The position numbers and the translations under genes are program-made. Shown in pieces: positions 32,398 through 39,064 of a stretch of 39,064 bases of DNA. Every line of letters starts with the position of its first letter. Position 1 is the first letter of the stretch. Location: assembly GCF_947490095.1 (NCBI RefSeq), contig NZ_CANLFS010000028.1, positions 1 to 39,064 on the forward strand, in the 5' to 3' direction. The notes under the pieces were generated by a model that was not told the DNA's origin, searched no databases, and saw only the letters and a list, made by a program, of their open reading frames with translations. The stretch is from an uncultured Halomonas sp. Lineage in GTDB: Bacteria; Pseudomonadota; Gammaproteobacteria; Pseudomonadales; Halomonadaceae.

Positions 32398-35300
32398 TTA
32401 GCCCTGCTTGCCCTTGGCCTCCTGCTCACGACGGCGGATCTCCCGCGGATCGTTGTGGGCGCGCCGGCGGCGACGCTCGGCACGGCTCTGTGCCGCTGGC
32501 GCCTGGGCCTCAGGCGGCTTCTCGGCCGGCTTGCTCTCGGCCGGTGCCTCGGCGGCGGGCTTAGCCTCGACCGGCTTGGTCTCGGTCTCGGCAGGCTTGC
32601 TCTCGACCGGGGCCTCGGCTTCGACCTTGGCAGGCTTGCTCTCGACCGGTGCCTCGGCGGCGGGCTTGGCTTCGGCCTGTGCCTTGGCGGTCTCGGCAGG
32701 CTTGCTGTCGACCGGCGCTTCGGCGGCAGGTTTGGTCTCGGCAGGCTTGCTCTCGGCCGGTGCCTCGGCGGCGGGCTTGGCTTCGGCTTTGGCAGGCTTG
32801 CTCTCGACCGGCGCCTCGGCGGGCTTGGCTTCGGCTTTGGCAGGCTTGCTTTCGACCGGGGTCTCGGCGGCGGGCTTATCCTTAGCCTCGACCGGCTTGC
32901 TCTCGACCGGTGCCTCGGCGGGCTTGGCTTCGGCTTTGGCAGGCTTGGTCTCGGACGGCTTGCTGTCGGCCGGCGCCTCGGCTTCGACCTTGGCAGACTT
33001 GCTCTCGACCGGGGCCTCGGCTTCGACCTTGGCAGACTTGCTCTCGACCGGCTTGGTCTCGGTCTCGGCCTGTGCCTCGGCGGGCTTGGCCTTGGCTTCG
33101 ACCGGCTTGGTCTCGGCCTGTGCCTTGGCGGTCTCGGCAGGCTTGCTGTCGACCGGCGCCTCGGCGGCTTCCGCCTGAAGGCGCTGTTGCTCTTCTAGCG
33201 CCTTGGGGTTGACGGCGTGCTGACGGCGGCGATTACGCGGGTTATTGCGTGTGCGCTTGGGCTTGCCATCATCCGCCGGCTTTTCCGCCCTGGTGTCGGC
33301 AGGCTTCCTGCTCTCGCCTGATGACTGAGAGTCAGCCGGCTTCTGTGCGGAGCGCGTGTCGCGTTTTTCGTCATGGCCCTGGCGACGGCCATCGTCGCGG
33401 CCCTTGGTGGTGTCTTGCTGACGGGGCTGGCGGCGGTCGTCCTGGCGCTTGTCGTTCTGACGCTTGTCGTCCTGGCGCTTGCCATCCTGACGATTATCCT
33501 GGCGCTTGTCGTCCTGACGGTTGCCGTTCTGGCGCTTGTCGTCCTGACGCTTGTCGTCCTGACGATTGCGACCCCGGCCCCCGCGATCATTGCGATTATC
33601 ACGCTTATCGCCATCATTCGACTGGCGATTGCCGCGACCGTTGTCCTGACGCGATGCGCCACGCCGATCGTCGCCACGCGGACGGGGCTGACGGTTGTCG
33701 CGTCCGCCGCGATCCTCTTCGCGTACGGGCGTCTTGCGGTCGCTGCTCGAGGGAGCGCTGTCGGTCGTCGGCTTGCTGCGGGTATCGCTCGTGGGCGTCT
33801 CGTCGCCGCCCAGCAGCTTGCTCAATCCCTTGACCAGGCGACCCAGCACACCGCCCTGGGGCTCCACGGCCATCGGCGGCGCGCTGCGGCTGGGAGCAGT
33901 GGCCTTGGCGGGGGCGGTGGCCTTGGCGGGTGATGCCTTCTGCTGGGTTGGCGGCTCTTGCTGCAGGGAGGCCGGTGCCGGCTCGTGGTGAATCACGGTC
34001 TTGACCGCGGCCTCGGTACGCTGCGCCGGCTTGCCGAAGGACGCCTCGGGCTCCTTGCCGACCTCTGTCTCCAGGGAAAGCTCGAAGCTGGACTTCCGGC
34101 TGCCGTCCTCCTCGACGTGGTCATCGCGCAGGCGCTGGACGTCGTAGTGGGGCGTGTCCATCTCGGGGCTGGGCAGCAGGACGACACGAACCTCCTGGCG
34201 ACGCTCGATATCGGCGAGCACCTTGCGCTTCTCGTTGAGAAGGTAGGTCGCGACCGGCACGGGCAGGATGGCACGGATCTGGGCACTGCGCTCCTTCATG
34301 GCCTCTTCTTCGATAAGGCGCATGATGGAGAGCGAAATGGAGCGCACGTCACGGATGGTGCCCTGGCCCTTGCAGCGCGGGCAGACCACGCCGCTGGTTT
34401 CGCCCAGCGAGGGGCGCAGGCGCTGACGCGACATCTCCATCAAGCCGAAGCGCGAGATGCGGCCGATCTGTACCCGGGCGCGGTCGAGCTTGAGGGCGTC
34501 GCGCATGCGATTCTCGACCTCACGCTGATTGCGCGCCGGGCTCATGTCGATGAAGTCGATGACCACCAGGCCGCCGATATCGCGCAGGCGCAGCTGGCGA
34601 GCGGTCTCGTCGGCCGCCTCCAGGTTGGTCTGCAGGGCCGTTTCCTCGATATCGCTGCCGCGGGTCGCGCGGGCGGAGTTGATATCGATGGAGACCAGTG
34701 CCTCGGTATGGTCGATGACGATGGAGCCACCGGAGGGTAGCTTGACCTCGCGTTCGTAGGCGGTCTCGATCTGAGACTCGATCTGGAAGCGCGAGAACAG
34801 CGGCACCTCGTCGGCGTAGAGCTTGATCTTCTGCTGGTAGGAGGGCATCACCTGGCGAATAAAGGCGAGGGCTTCCTCGTGTACCGCGGGGCTGTCGATC
34901 AGTACCTCGCCGATGTCCTGGCGCAGGTAGTCGCGCATGGCGCGGATGATGACGTTGGATTCGCGGTAGATCAGGAAGGGGGCGGGGCGCTTCCCGGCCT
35001 CGGAGGTGACCGATTCCCATACCTGAACCAGGTAGTCCAGATCCCACTGGAGCTCCTCGGCACTGCGGCCGATACCCGCGGTGCGCACGATCAGCCCCAT
35101 GCGGTCCGGCACGCTGAGCTGGTTCATGGCCTCCTTGAGTTGGCTGCGCTCCTCACCCTCGATGCGCCGTGAGATACCGCCGGCCTTGGGGTTGTTGGGC
35201 ATCAGGACCAGGAAGCGGCCGGCCAGGGAGACGAAGGTGGTCAGGGCGGCGCCCTTGTTGCCCCGTTCTTCCTTGTCGACCTGGACGATCACTTCCTGGC

Positions 35301-35583
35301 CTTCCTTCAGCACTTCCTTGATGCTGGGGCGGCCGTCGGGGTCCTTGACGAAATAGTCGCGGGAGACTTCCTTGAGCGGCAAGAAGCCGTGGCGCTCGGC
35401 GCCAAAGTCGACAAAGGCGGCTTCGAGGGAGGGTTCTATGCGGGTGATCTTGCCGCGATAGATATTGGCCTTCTTCTGTTCTCGGGCACCGGATTCGATA
35501 TCCAGGTCGTAGAGGCGTTGTCCATCGACCAGGGCGACGCGCAGCTCTTCGGGCTGGGTCGCATTGATGAGCATCCGTTTCAT
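32398..35583 (-). CDS. rne: Ribonuclease E
   Basis: A 1061-residue essential endoribonuclease and degradosome scaffold. The catalytic half (about 1-520) is nearly E. coli-like: [20 protein letters not shown], an S1 domain with [19 protein letters not shown], the 5'-sensor region, catalytic aspartates in [12 protein letters not shown] and VVIDFIDM (near 301 and 344), and the zinc-link CPRC near 404. The C-terminal half is disordered: a basic Arg/Asp/Gln tract, then Ala/Pro/Lys/Glu repeats, and at the end [15 protein letters not shown]. The NDPRE resembles a short motif I recall from Pseudomonas RNase E. The start at 35583 matches the family; the longer frame to 35772 is leader sequence. Divergent from rluC. 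Confidence 0.96.
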   Translation of the reverse strand: MKRMLINATQPEELRVALVDGQRLYDLDIESGAREQKKANIYRGKITRIEPSLEAAFVDFGAERHGFLPLKEVSRDYFVKDPDGRPSIKEVLKEGQEVIVQVDKEERGNKGAALTTFVSLAGRFLVLMPNNPKAGGISRRIEGEERSQLKEAMNQLSVPDRMGLIVRTAGIGRSAEELQWDLDYLVQVWESVTSEAGKRPAPFLIYRESNVIIRAMRDYLRQDIGEVLIDSPAVHEEALAFIRQVMPSYQQKIKLYADEVPLFSRFQIESQIETAYEREVKLPSGGSIVIDHTEALVSIDINSARATRGSDIEETALQTNLEAADETARQLRLRDIGGLVVIDFIDMSPARNQREVENRMRDALKLDRARVQIGRISRFGLMEMSRQRLRPSLGETSGVVCPRCKGQGTIRDVRSISLSIMRLIEEEAMKERSAQIRAILPVPVATYLLNEKRKVLADIERRQEVRVVLLPSPEMDTPHYDVQRLRDDHVEEDGSRKSSFELSLETEVGKEPEASFGKPAQRTEAAVKTVIHHEPAPASLQQEPPTQQKASPAKATAPAKATAPSRSAPPMAVEPQGGVLGRLVKGLSKLLGGDETPTSDTRSKPTTDSAPSSSDRKTPVREEDRGGRDNRQPRPRGDDRRGASRQDNGRGNRQSNDGDKRDNRNDRGGRGRNRQDDKRQDDKRQNGNRQDDKRQDNRQDGKRQDDKRQNDKRQDDRRQPRQQDTTKGRDDGRRQGHDEKRDTRSAQKPADSQSSGESRKPADTRAEKPADDGKPKRTRNNPRNRRRQHAVNPKALEEQQRLQAEAAEAPVDSKPAETAKAQAETKPVEAKAKPAEAQAETETKPVESKSAKVEAEAPVESKSAKVEAEAPADSKPSETKPAKAEAKPAEAPVESKPVEAKDKPAAETPVESKPAKAEAKPAEAPVESKPAKAEAKPAAEAPAESKPAETKPAAEAPVDSKPAETAKAQAEAKPAAEAPVESKPAKVEAEAPVESKPAETETKPVEAKPAAEAPAESKPAEKPPEAQAPAAQSRAERRRRRAHNDPREIRRREQEAKGKQG
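32520..33170 (-). repeat. Ala/Pro/Lys/Glu-coding repeats in the RNase E tail
   Basis: About 650 bp of imperfect repeats, marked by repeated CTCGACCGGTGCCTCGGC-like text, encode units such as [16 protein letters not shown] in the disordered RNase E C-terminus. Roughly twenty (V/A/D)ESKPA-type units are visible. The regular base pattern opens long false frames on the other strand. Confidence 0.85.
33430..33570 (-). repeat. 15-bp QDDKR-coding repeats in the RNase E basic region
   Basis: Tandem copies of a 15-bp unit (plus-strand CGCTTGTCGTCCTGA) encode [14 protein letters not shown] and QDGKR variants in the arginine-rich, probably RNA-binding, part of the scaffold. Nearly pure copies alternate with variants. 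Confidence 0.8.
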
Positions 35584-36084
35584 GTTGACTCGCACTATAT
35601 AGCGCCGAAGGGCGCGACGTGGCGAATCGCTGTGTGCTGCGTGCTTGTGCTCAGCGCATGTCGTGGATGCGCAGCTGCGTTCGAACGCGTCGCTCCCGGT
35701 GGGGCAGCGCCGCGGCATGAGCCTGTTGAGTACGGGGCGGGGGCAGAACATGCTTCGGTGGGTGTCACCCATCCGGCCCTGCGGTCACCGCCAACACCTG
35801 GCATTCATCGATTCGCCTACGCCGGCCTTCGGCACGTTGTTGAACGTGTCCCGTGGCCTGCCATCGCTTCGTGACGGAAAAAGCGGCGGGGGATACGGGC
35901 GTGGCGCGTTTATCGCTCTATCACTTAGCTATTGCATCATGGCAACGGGCGGCGAGACGTCTCGGCGTCGTCGCGGCCTGATTTTTTCGCTCCGGCCTGC
36001 GTGTCTGTCGGGCAGGCGCTGTGGGGCCATATCATGCCCATTGGAACGACTCGGCAATATACCAGCAAGCGTTGTAAGCAGCAA
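35584..36084 (-). promoter_or_regulatory. rne leader and candidate promoter
   Basis: The 569 bp between rne and rluC holds no convincing gene. On the minus strand TTGCTG (36084-36079) and TATATT (36061-36056), spacer 17, make a plausible rne promoter. It would give a leader of about 465 nt. The leader has clear hairpins, including CACGTT-CAAC-AACGTG (35848-35833) and GCGCC-CTTC-GGCGC about 20 nt before the ATG. In E. coli the long rne leader lets RNase E cut its own mRNA; a similar role here is inferred. Confidence 0.5.
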
Positions 36085-36152
36085 TTGGCGCGGTGGGGCG
36101 AACACTGCGTTAGAATGCGTCCTTCGCAGGTTCAGAGCAGTGGAGTCTCGGC

Positions 36153-37100
36153 ATGGCCGAAGGGCGCGACGTACAGTGGGTGGAGGTGACGGAAGGACAG
36201 GACGGCCAACGGGTCGACAACTTCCTCATGACGCGTATCAAGGGGGCGCCGCGGGCGCTGATCTATCGCATCGTGCGCAAGGGGGAGGTGCGTGTAAACA
36301 AGAAGCGCGTCAAGCCCGATAGTCGCCTGGCGACGGGGGACATGGTGCGCATCCCGCCGTTGAAGCTGTCGCCGCGGGAGGCGGTGCGTGAGGTGAGCGA
36401 CAACCTGCGTAACCTGCTGGCCGGCAGCGTGCTGGTGGAAGGGCGTGACTGGCTGGTGATCAACAAGCCGTCGGGACTGGCGGTTCACGGCGGCAGCGGC
36501 GTCAAGATCGGGCTGATCGAGGCGCTGCGTCAGGTGCGTGAGGACCTCGACTTCCTGGAGCTGGTGCATCGGCTGGATCGTGACACCTCGGGCTGCCTGT
36601 TATTGGCCAAGTCACGGCCGGCATTGCTGGCACTCAATGCCTCGCTCAAGCAACACCAGATGGAGAAGCGCTATCTGGCGTTGGTGGCGGGCCGTTGGCC
36701 TCAGCGGCGCGACTTCGTGGCGGCCCGCCTGGATCGCTATAACCTGGCCAACGGCGAGCGACGCGTGCGCGTCGATGCCGAGGGCAAAGTGGCGCGTACC
36801 CGGTTCGCGGTACGCGAAGCCCTGCCGAAGGTGAGCCTGATGGAGGCGGAGCCGGTGACCGGGCGGACCCATCAGATCCGTGTGCACGCCGCCCATGCCG
36901 GGCATCCGCTGCTGGGTGACGACAAGTATGGCTCGCGTGAGAGTCAGCAGCTGGCGGCGCGCCTGGGCCTCTCGCGACTCTTCCTGCATGCCGAGTCGCT
37001 GGCCTTCCCCGAGCCCACCAGCGGCCGCGAGGTGCGCATTCGTGCGCCGCTGCCCGATGATCTCGAGGCGGCATTGAGCCGCGCTCGCCAGACCCCTTGA
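36153..37100 (+). CDS. rluC: 23S rRNA pseudouridine synthase RluC
   Basis: A 315-residue RluA-family synthase. In E. coli RluC modifies U955, U2504 and U2580 of 23S rRNA. An N-terminal S4 domain (about 20-80: RVDNFLMTRIKGAPRALIYR, VRVNKKRVKP) precedes the catalytic domain with LVINKPSGLAVHGGSG near 107-122, the active-site HRLDRDTSGCLLLAKS near 139-154 and TGRTHQIRVHAAHAGHPLLGD near 236-256. GGAG lies 8 nt before the ATG. A TAGAAT element is at 36111-36116. Divergent from rne, as in E. coli and Pseudomonas. Confidence 0.95.
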   Translation: MAEGRDVQWVEVTEGQDGQRVDNFLMTRIKGAPRALIYRIVRKGEVRVNKKRVKPDSRLATGDMVRIPPLKLSPREAVREVSDNLRNLLAGSVLVEGRDWLVINKPSGLAVHGGSGVKIGLIEALRQVREDLDFLELVHRLDRDTSGCLLLAKSRPALLALNASLKQHQMEKRYLALVAGRWPQRRDFVAARLDRYNLANGERRVRVDAEGKVARTRFAVREALPKVSLMEAEPVTGRTHQIRVHAAHAGHPLLGDDKYGSRESQQLAARLGLSRLFLHAESLAFPEPTSGREVRIRAPLPDDLEAALSRARQTP

Positions 37101-37109
37101 GGAGCCGAC

Positions 37110-37763
37110 ATGCGTTATCGACTGGTGATTTTCGATTGGGATGGAACCCTGATGGACTCCGTGGCGCGGATCGTCGCCTGCATGCAGGCGGCGTCCCGGG
37201 ATGCCGGCTGGGGTCGCCTGGAAGACGCTGCCATACGCAATATCATCGGCCTGGGCCTGCCCGAGGCCATCGCGACCCTCTGTCCGGGCATTGATGCCGA
37301 GCGGGCCGAACGGCTGCGCAGCCGCTATGCCTGGCACTTCGTGGAAGGCAATGATACGCCCATGGCCTTCTTTCCCGATGTGGTGAGCGGGATGGCGGGG
37401 CTTCGCGAGCGACCCGGTCAGCGTTTGGCGGTGGCGACCGGCAAGAGTCGGCGCGGCCTCGATCGCATCTTTCACGAGAGCAACAGCGGGCATTGGTTCC
37501 AGGCGAGCCGCACGGCCGATGAGACCCGCTCCAAGCCTCACCCGCTGATGCTCGAGCAGCTGCTGGCCGAGCTGGCCGTGCCGGTGACGGAGGCCGTCAT
37601 GGTGGGGGACACGGCGTATGACCTCGAGATGGCGCGGGCCATCGGCATGGATCGCGTGGCGGTGACCTGGGGGGTGCATGCGCCCGACAGGCTGGCGATG
37701 AGCCGGCCGGCCTTCACCGCCGAGACGGTGCCCCAGCTCTTCGATTGGCTGCAGGGAGCCTGA
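37110..37763 (+). CDS. HAD-family hydrolase (phosphoglycolate phosphatase-like)
   Basis: A 217-residue HAD phosphatase: motif I FDWDGTLMDS near 8-17, motif II ATGKSRRGL near 108-116, the lysine in SKPHPLML near 139-146 and motif IV VMVGDTAYDLEMA near 161-173. The cap domain lies between motifs I and II. Gph-like members act on phosphoglycolate or other small phosphates; the substrate is not readable. It starts 9 bp after rluC and ends 3 bp before the peptidase gene, so the three form one unit. Confidence 0.9.
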   Translation: MRYRLVIFDWDGTLMDSVARIVACMQAASRDAGWGRLEDAAIRNIIGLGLPEAIATLCPGIDAERAERLRSRYAWHFVEGNDTPMAFFPDVVSGMAGLRERPGQRLAVATGKSRRGLDRIFHESNSGHWFQASRTADETRSKPHPLMLEQLLAELAVPVTEAVMVGDTAYDLEMARAIGMDRVAVTWGVHAPDRLAMSRPAFTAETVPQLFDWLQGA

Positions 37764-37766
37764 ACC

Positions 37767-38879
37767 ATGACCGATGATCGCAACGAGCGCGGCGAAAGCC
37801 CCGGTGACACGCGCGACCCCTGGACCCAGGGGCCCGAGGTGAATCGCCACGAGGCCCGGGCGGGCCGCCCGGGGAGCGAGTCGGAGGCGGGGATGGTCGA
37901 CGAGGACGCCGAGGTTCTGCGCGAGCGTCAGCGACTCGAGCAGACGGCGATGATGGGGCGCTGGATAGACGGCGTGCTGGTGGAGCAACGTCGTTCGCGG
38001 CGCTGGAAGCTGTTCTTTCGCTTCCTGTTCGCCGCCCTGATTGCCGGCTCGCTGTCGGTGGCCCTCTACGGGCTGCTGGCGGGGCCGGCCACGGTCGGCG
38101 GGGCCGCTGGCCCACACCTGGGCGTGGTCGAGGTGAGCGGTGTGATCGAGGCCGAGGGCACCGCCAGCGCGGAGCGTATCAACGCCGGCCTCAGACGCGC
38201 CTGGGAGGCCGAGGCGAGTGAGGCGGTGGTGCTGCATATCAATAGTCCCGGGGGGAGTCCGGTGCAGTCCCAGCGCATCTTCGATGAGGTCATGCGGCTG
38301 CGCGGTGAGGGCGACAAGCCGATTATCGCGGTGATCGAGGATATCGGCGCCAGCGGGGCCTACTACATCGCCGCCGGTGCCGATGAGATCATTGCCGCGC
38401 CGGCCAGCCTGGTGGGGTCGATTGGCGTCATCTACTCCGGCTTCGGCTTTCGGGAGGCCATCGAGGAACTGGGCGTGGAGCGTCGTGTGTATACCGCCGG
38501 CGACAACAAGGCCTTCCTCGACCCCTTTTCGGATGTGACCCCGGAGCAGCGCGAATTCTGGCAGTCGGTGCTGGATAGCACCCACGACCAGTTCATTGCC
38601 GCGGTGCGCGAGGGGCGTGGGGAGCGCCTGGCCGACGATGAGACGCTGTTCAGCGGGCTGGTCTGGAGTGGCGAGCAGGCCCTGGAACTGGGGCTGGTGG
38701 ATTCGCTGGGTAGCCTGGACACCCTGGCCAGGGAGCGCCTCTCCGAGCGCCGACTGCACGATTACACGCCGCGACTGGACCCGTTCAAGCGACTGTCCCG
38801 CCAGTTCGGCCGGGTCGCCATGGAGTGGCTGGGGCTGCCCCGCGCCGAATCGCCGGTGCGTTACCAGCTCGCCCCCTAG
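37767..38879 (+). CDS. sppA: Signal peptide peptidase SppA-like S49 serine protease
   Basis: A 370-residue inner-membrane protease of the short S49 type, which in relatives degrades cleaved signal peptides. A charged 85-residue cytoplasmic N-terminus precedes one membrane helix (about 92-110). The catalytic domain has VVEVSGVIE, INSPGGSPVQSQRI, the nucleophile S196 in DIGASGAYYIAAGADEI, VGSIGVIYSGFGF and the general base K248 in GDNKAFLDPF. The 52-residue Ser-Lys spacing equals that of Bacillus SppA. GGGAG precedes the ATG. It is the last gene in the window. Confidence 0.92.
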   Translation: MTDDRNERGESPGDTRDPWTQGPEVNRHEARAGRPGSESEAGMVDEDAEVLRERQRLEQTAMMGRWIDGVLVEQRRSRRWKLFFRFLFAALIAGSLSVALYGLLAGPATVGGAAGPHLGVVEVSGVIEAEGTASAERINAGLRRAWEAEASEAVVLHINSPGGSPVQSQRIFDEVMRLRGEGDKPIIAVIEDIGASGAYYIAAGADEIIAAPASLVGSIGVIYSGFGFREAIEELGVERRVYTAGDNKAFLDPFSDVTPEQREFWQSVLDSTHDQFIAAVREGRGERLADDETLFSGLVWSGEQALELGLVDSLGSLDTLARERLSERRLHDYTPRLDPFKRLSRQFGRVAMEWLGLPRAESPVRYQLAP

Positions 38880-38881
38880 GT

Positions 38882-38977
38882 AGCCCGGCTTCGCCGGGCT
38901 CAAGCTGGAAGAGCGTCGCTTCGCTCCTGGAAGCTTGAAGCTGAAAGAAAACCCTTGCCCCCTAGCTGAGTGGGGGC
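38882..38977 (+). terminator. Hairpin cluster after sppA
   Basis: Three hairpins follow the stop: AGCCCGGC-TTC-GCCGGGCT (38882-38900), GAGCG/CGCTC inside a CAAGCT/AGCTTG frame (about 38901-38936) and GCCCCC/GGGGGC (38957-38977). None has a real T-run, so this may be a transcript-end or REP-like structure rather than a classical terminator. Two CTGGAAG heptamers lie here, inverted relative to the array that follows. Confidence 0.5.
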
Positions 38978-38987
38978 ATCATGCTGC

Positions 38988-39064
38988 CTTCCAGCTTCCA
39001 GCTTCCAGCTTCCAGCTTCCAGCTTCCAGCTTCCAGCTTCCAGCTTCCAGCTTCCAGCTTCCAG
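38988..39064 (+). repeat. CTTCCAG heptamer tandem array
   Basis: Eleven perfect head-to-tail copies of the 7-bp unit CTTCCAG fill 38988-39064 and the window ends inside the array, so the true copy number is larger or unknown. No spacers are present, so it is not a CRISPR. A unit not divisible by three in intergenic sequence is a slippage-prone tract. Confidence 0.97.

Noticed and set aside
32408..33198. Long open frames on the plus strand (about 250 codons) rich in Ala, Gly and Leu
   Set aside because: They are antisense to the RNase E tail repeats; the regular 3-base periodic composition opens several frames. They have no ribosome site and no family resemblance, while the minus frame continues a clear RNase E.
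35584..35772. N-terminal extension of RNase E
   Set aside because: The family N-terminus [10 protein letters not shown] starts at 35583; the upstream frame is Cys/Arg-rich leader sequence.
36612..38903. A 763-codon open frame on the minus strand
   Set aside because: Antisense across rluC, the HAD gene and sppA, which all have catalytic motifs; the frame has no recognisable domain.
38988..39064. CRISPR array
   Set aside because: The repeats are contiguous 7-mers with no spacers and no cas genes nearby.

Overview
The window looks like chromosomal DNA from a halophilic gammaproteobacterium, most likely Halomonas or a close relative in the Halomonadaceae. The evidence is high GC, acidic periplasmic proteins, and a right half whose order (lolC/E-lolD, DUF2062, comEC, lpxK, ycaR, kdsB, low-Mr phosphatase, murB, then rne with rluC divergent, a HAD phosphatase and an S49 peptidase) matches the order I remember from Pseudomonas. 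The genus is an inference. There is no integrase, transposase, phage or CRISPR signature; nearly everything is core metabolism or envelope biogenesis.

Layout, left to right. (1) Two identical tRNA-Val(GAC) genes and a terminator. (2) On the minus strand, free-methionine sulfoxide reductase msrC and the methionine importer metNIQ. metNIQ has a clear sigma-70 promoter and a leader that I read as a SAM-II riboswitch coupled to an intrinsic terminator. (3) On the plus strand, riboflavin synthase, then a nucleobase salvage block: purine permease, apt, gpt, ung, upp. (4) A six-gene glycerol ABC importer (glpSTPQUV) behind a 416-bp AT-rich regulatory region, then a uracil permease. The uracil permease is bracketed by short duplications of the 3' ends of both neighbours. 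(5) On the minus strand, aguA-aguB, agmatine to putrescine. (6) On the plus strand, a lipoprotein translationally coupled to a membrane GGDEF-EAL protein, then the Lol lipoprotein-release permease and ATPase. (7) A convergent DUF2062 gene, then comEC, msbA, lpxK, ycaR, kdsB, ptp and murB, mostly overlapping or nearly so. An 81-bp tandem repeat at the msbA/lpxK junction creates a 54-codon reading frame coupled at both ends by ATGA. (8) rne on the minus strand, with a long repetitive C-terminal scaffold and a probable ~465-nt leader. (9) rluC, a HAD phosphatase and sppA, then a CTTCCAG heptamer array that runs off the window.

Points most worth following up: the SAM-II aptamer whose pseudoknot strand doubles as an antiterminator; the complementary degeneracy of the two glycerol-transporter ATPases, which predicts a heterodimer with one degenerate ATP site; the repeat-born micro-ORF between two lipid A genes; the lipoprotein/c-di-GMP pair; and repeated signs of short in-frame or gene-end duplication across the window. 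All assignments are from reading sequence; no database search was run.
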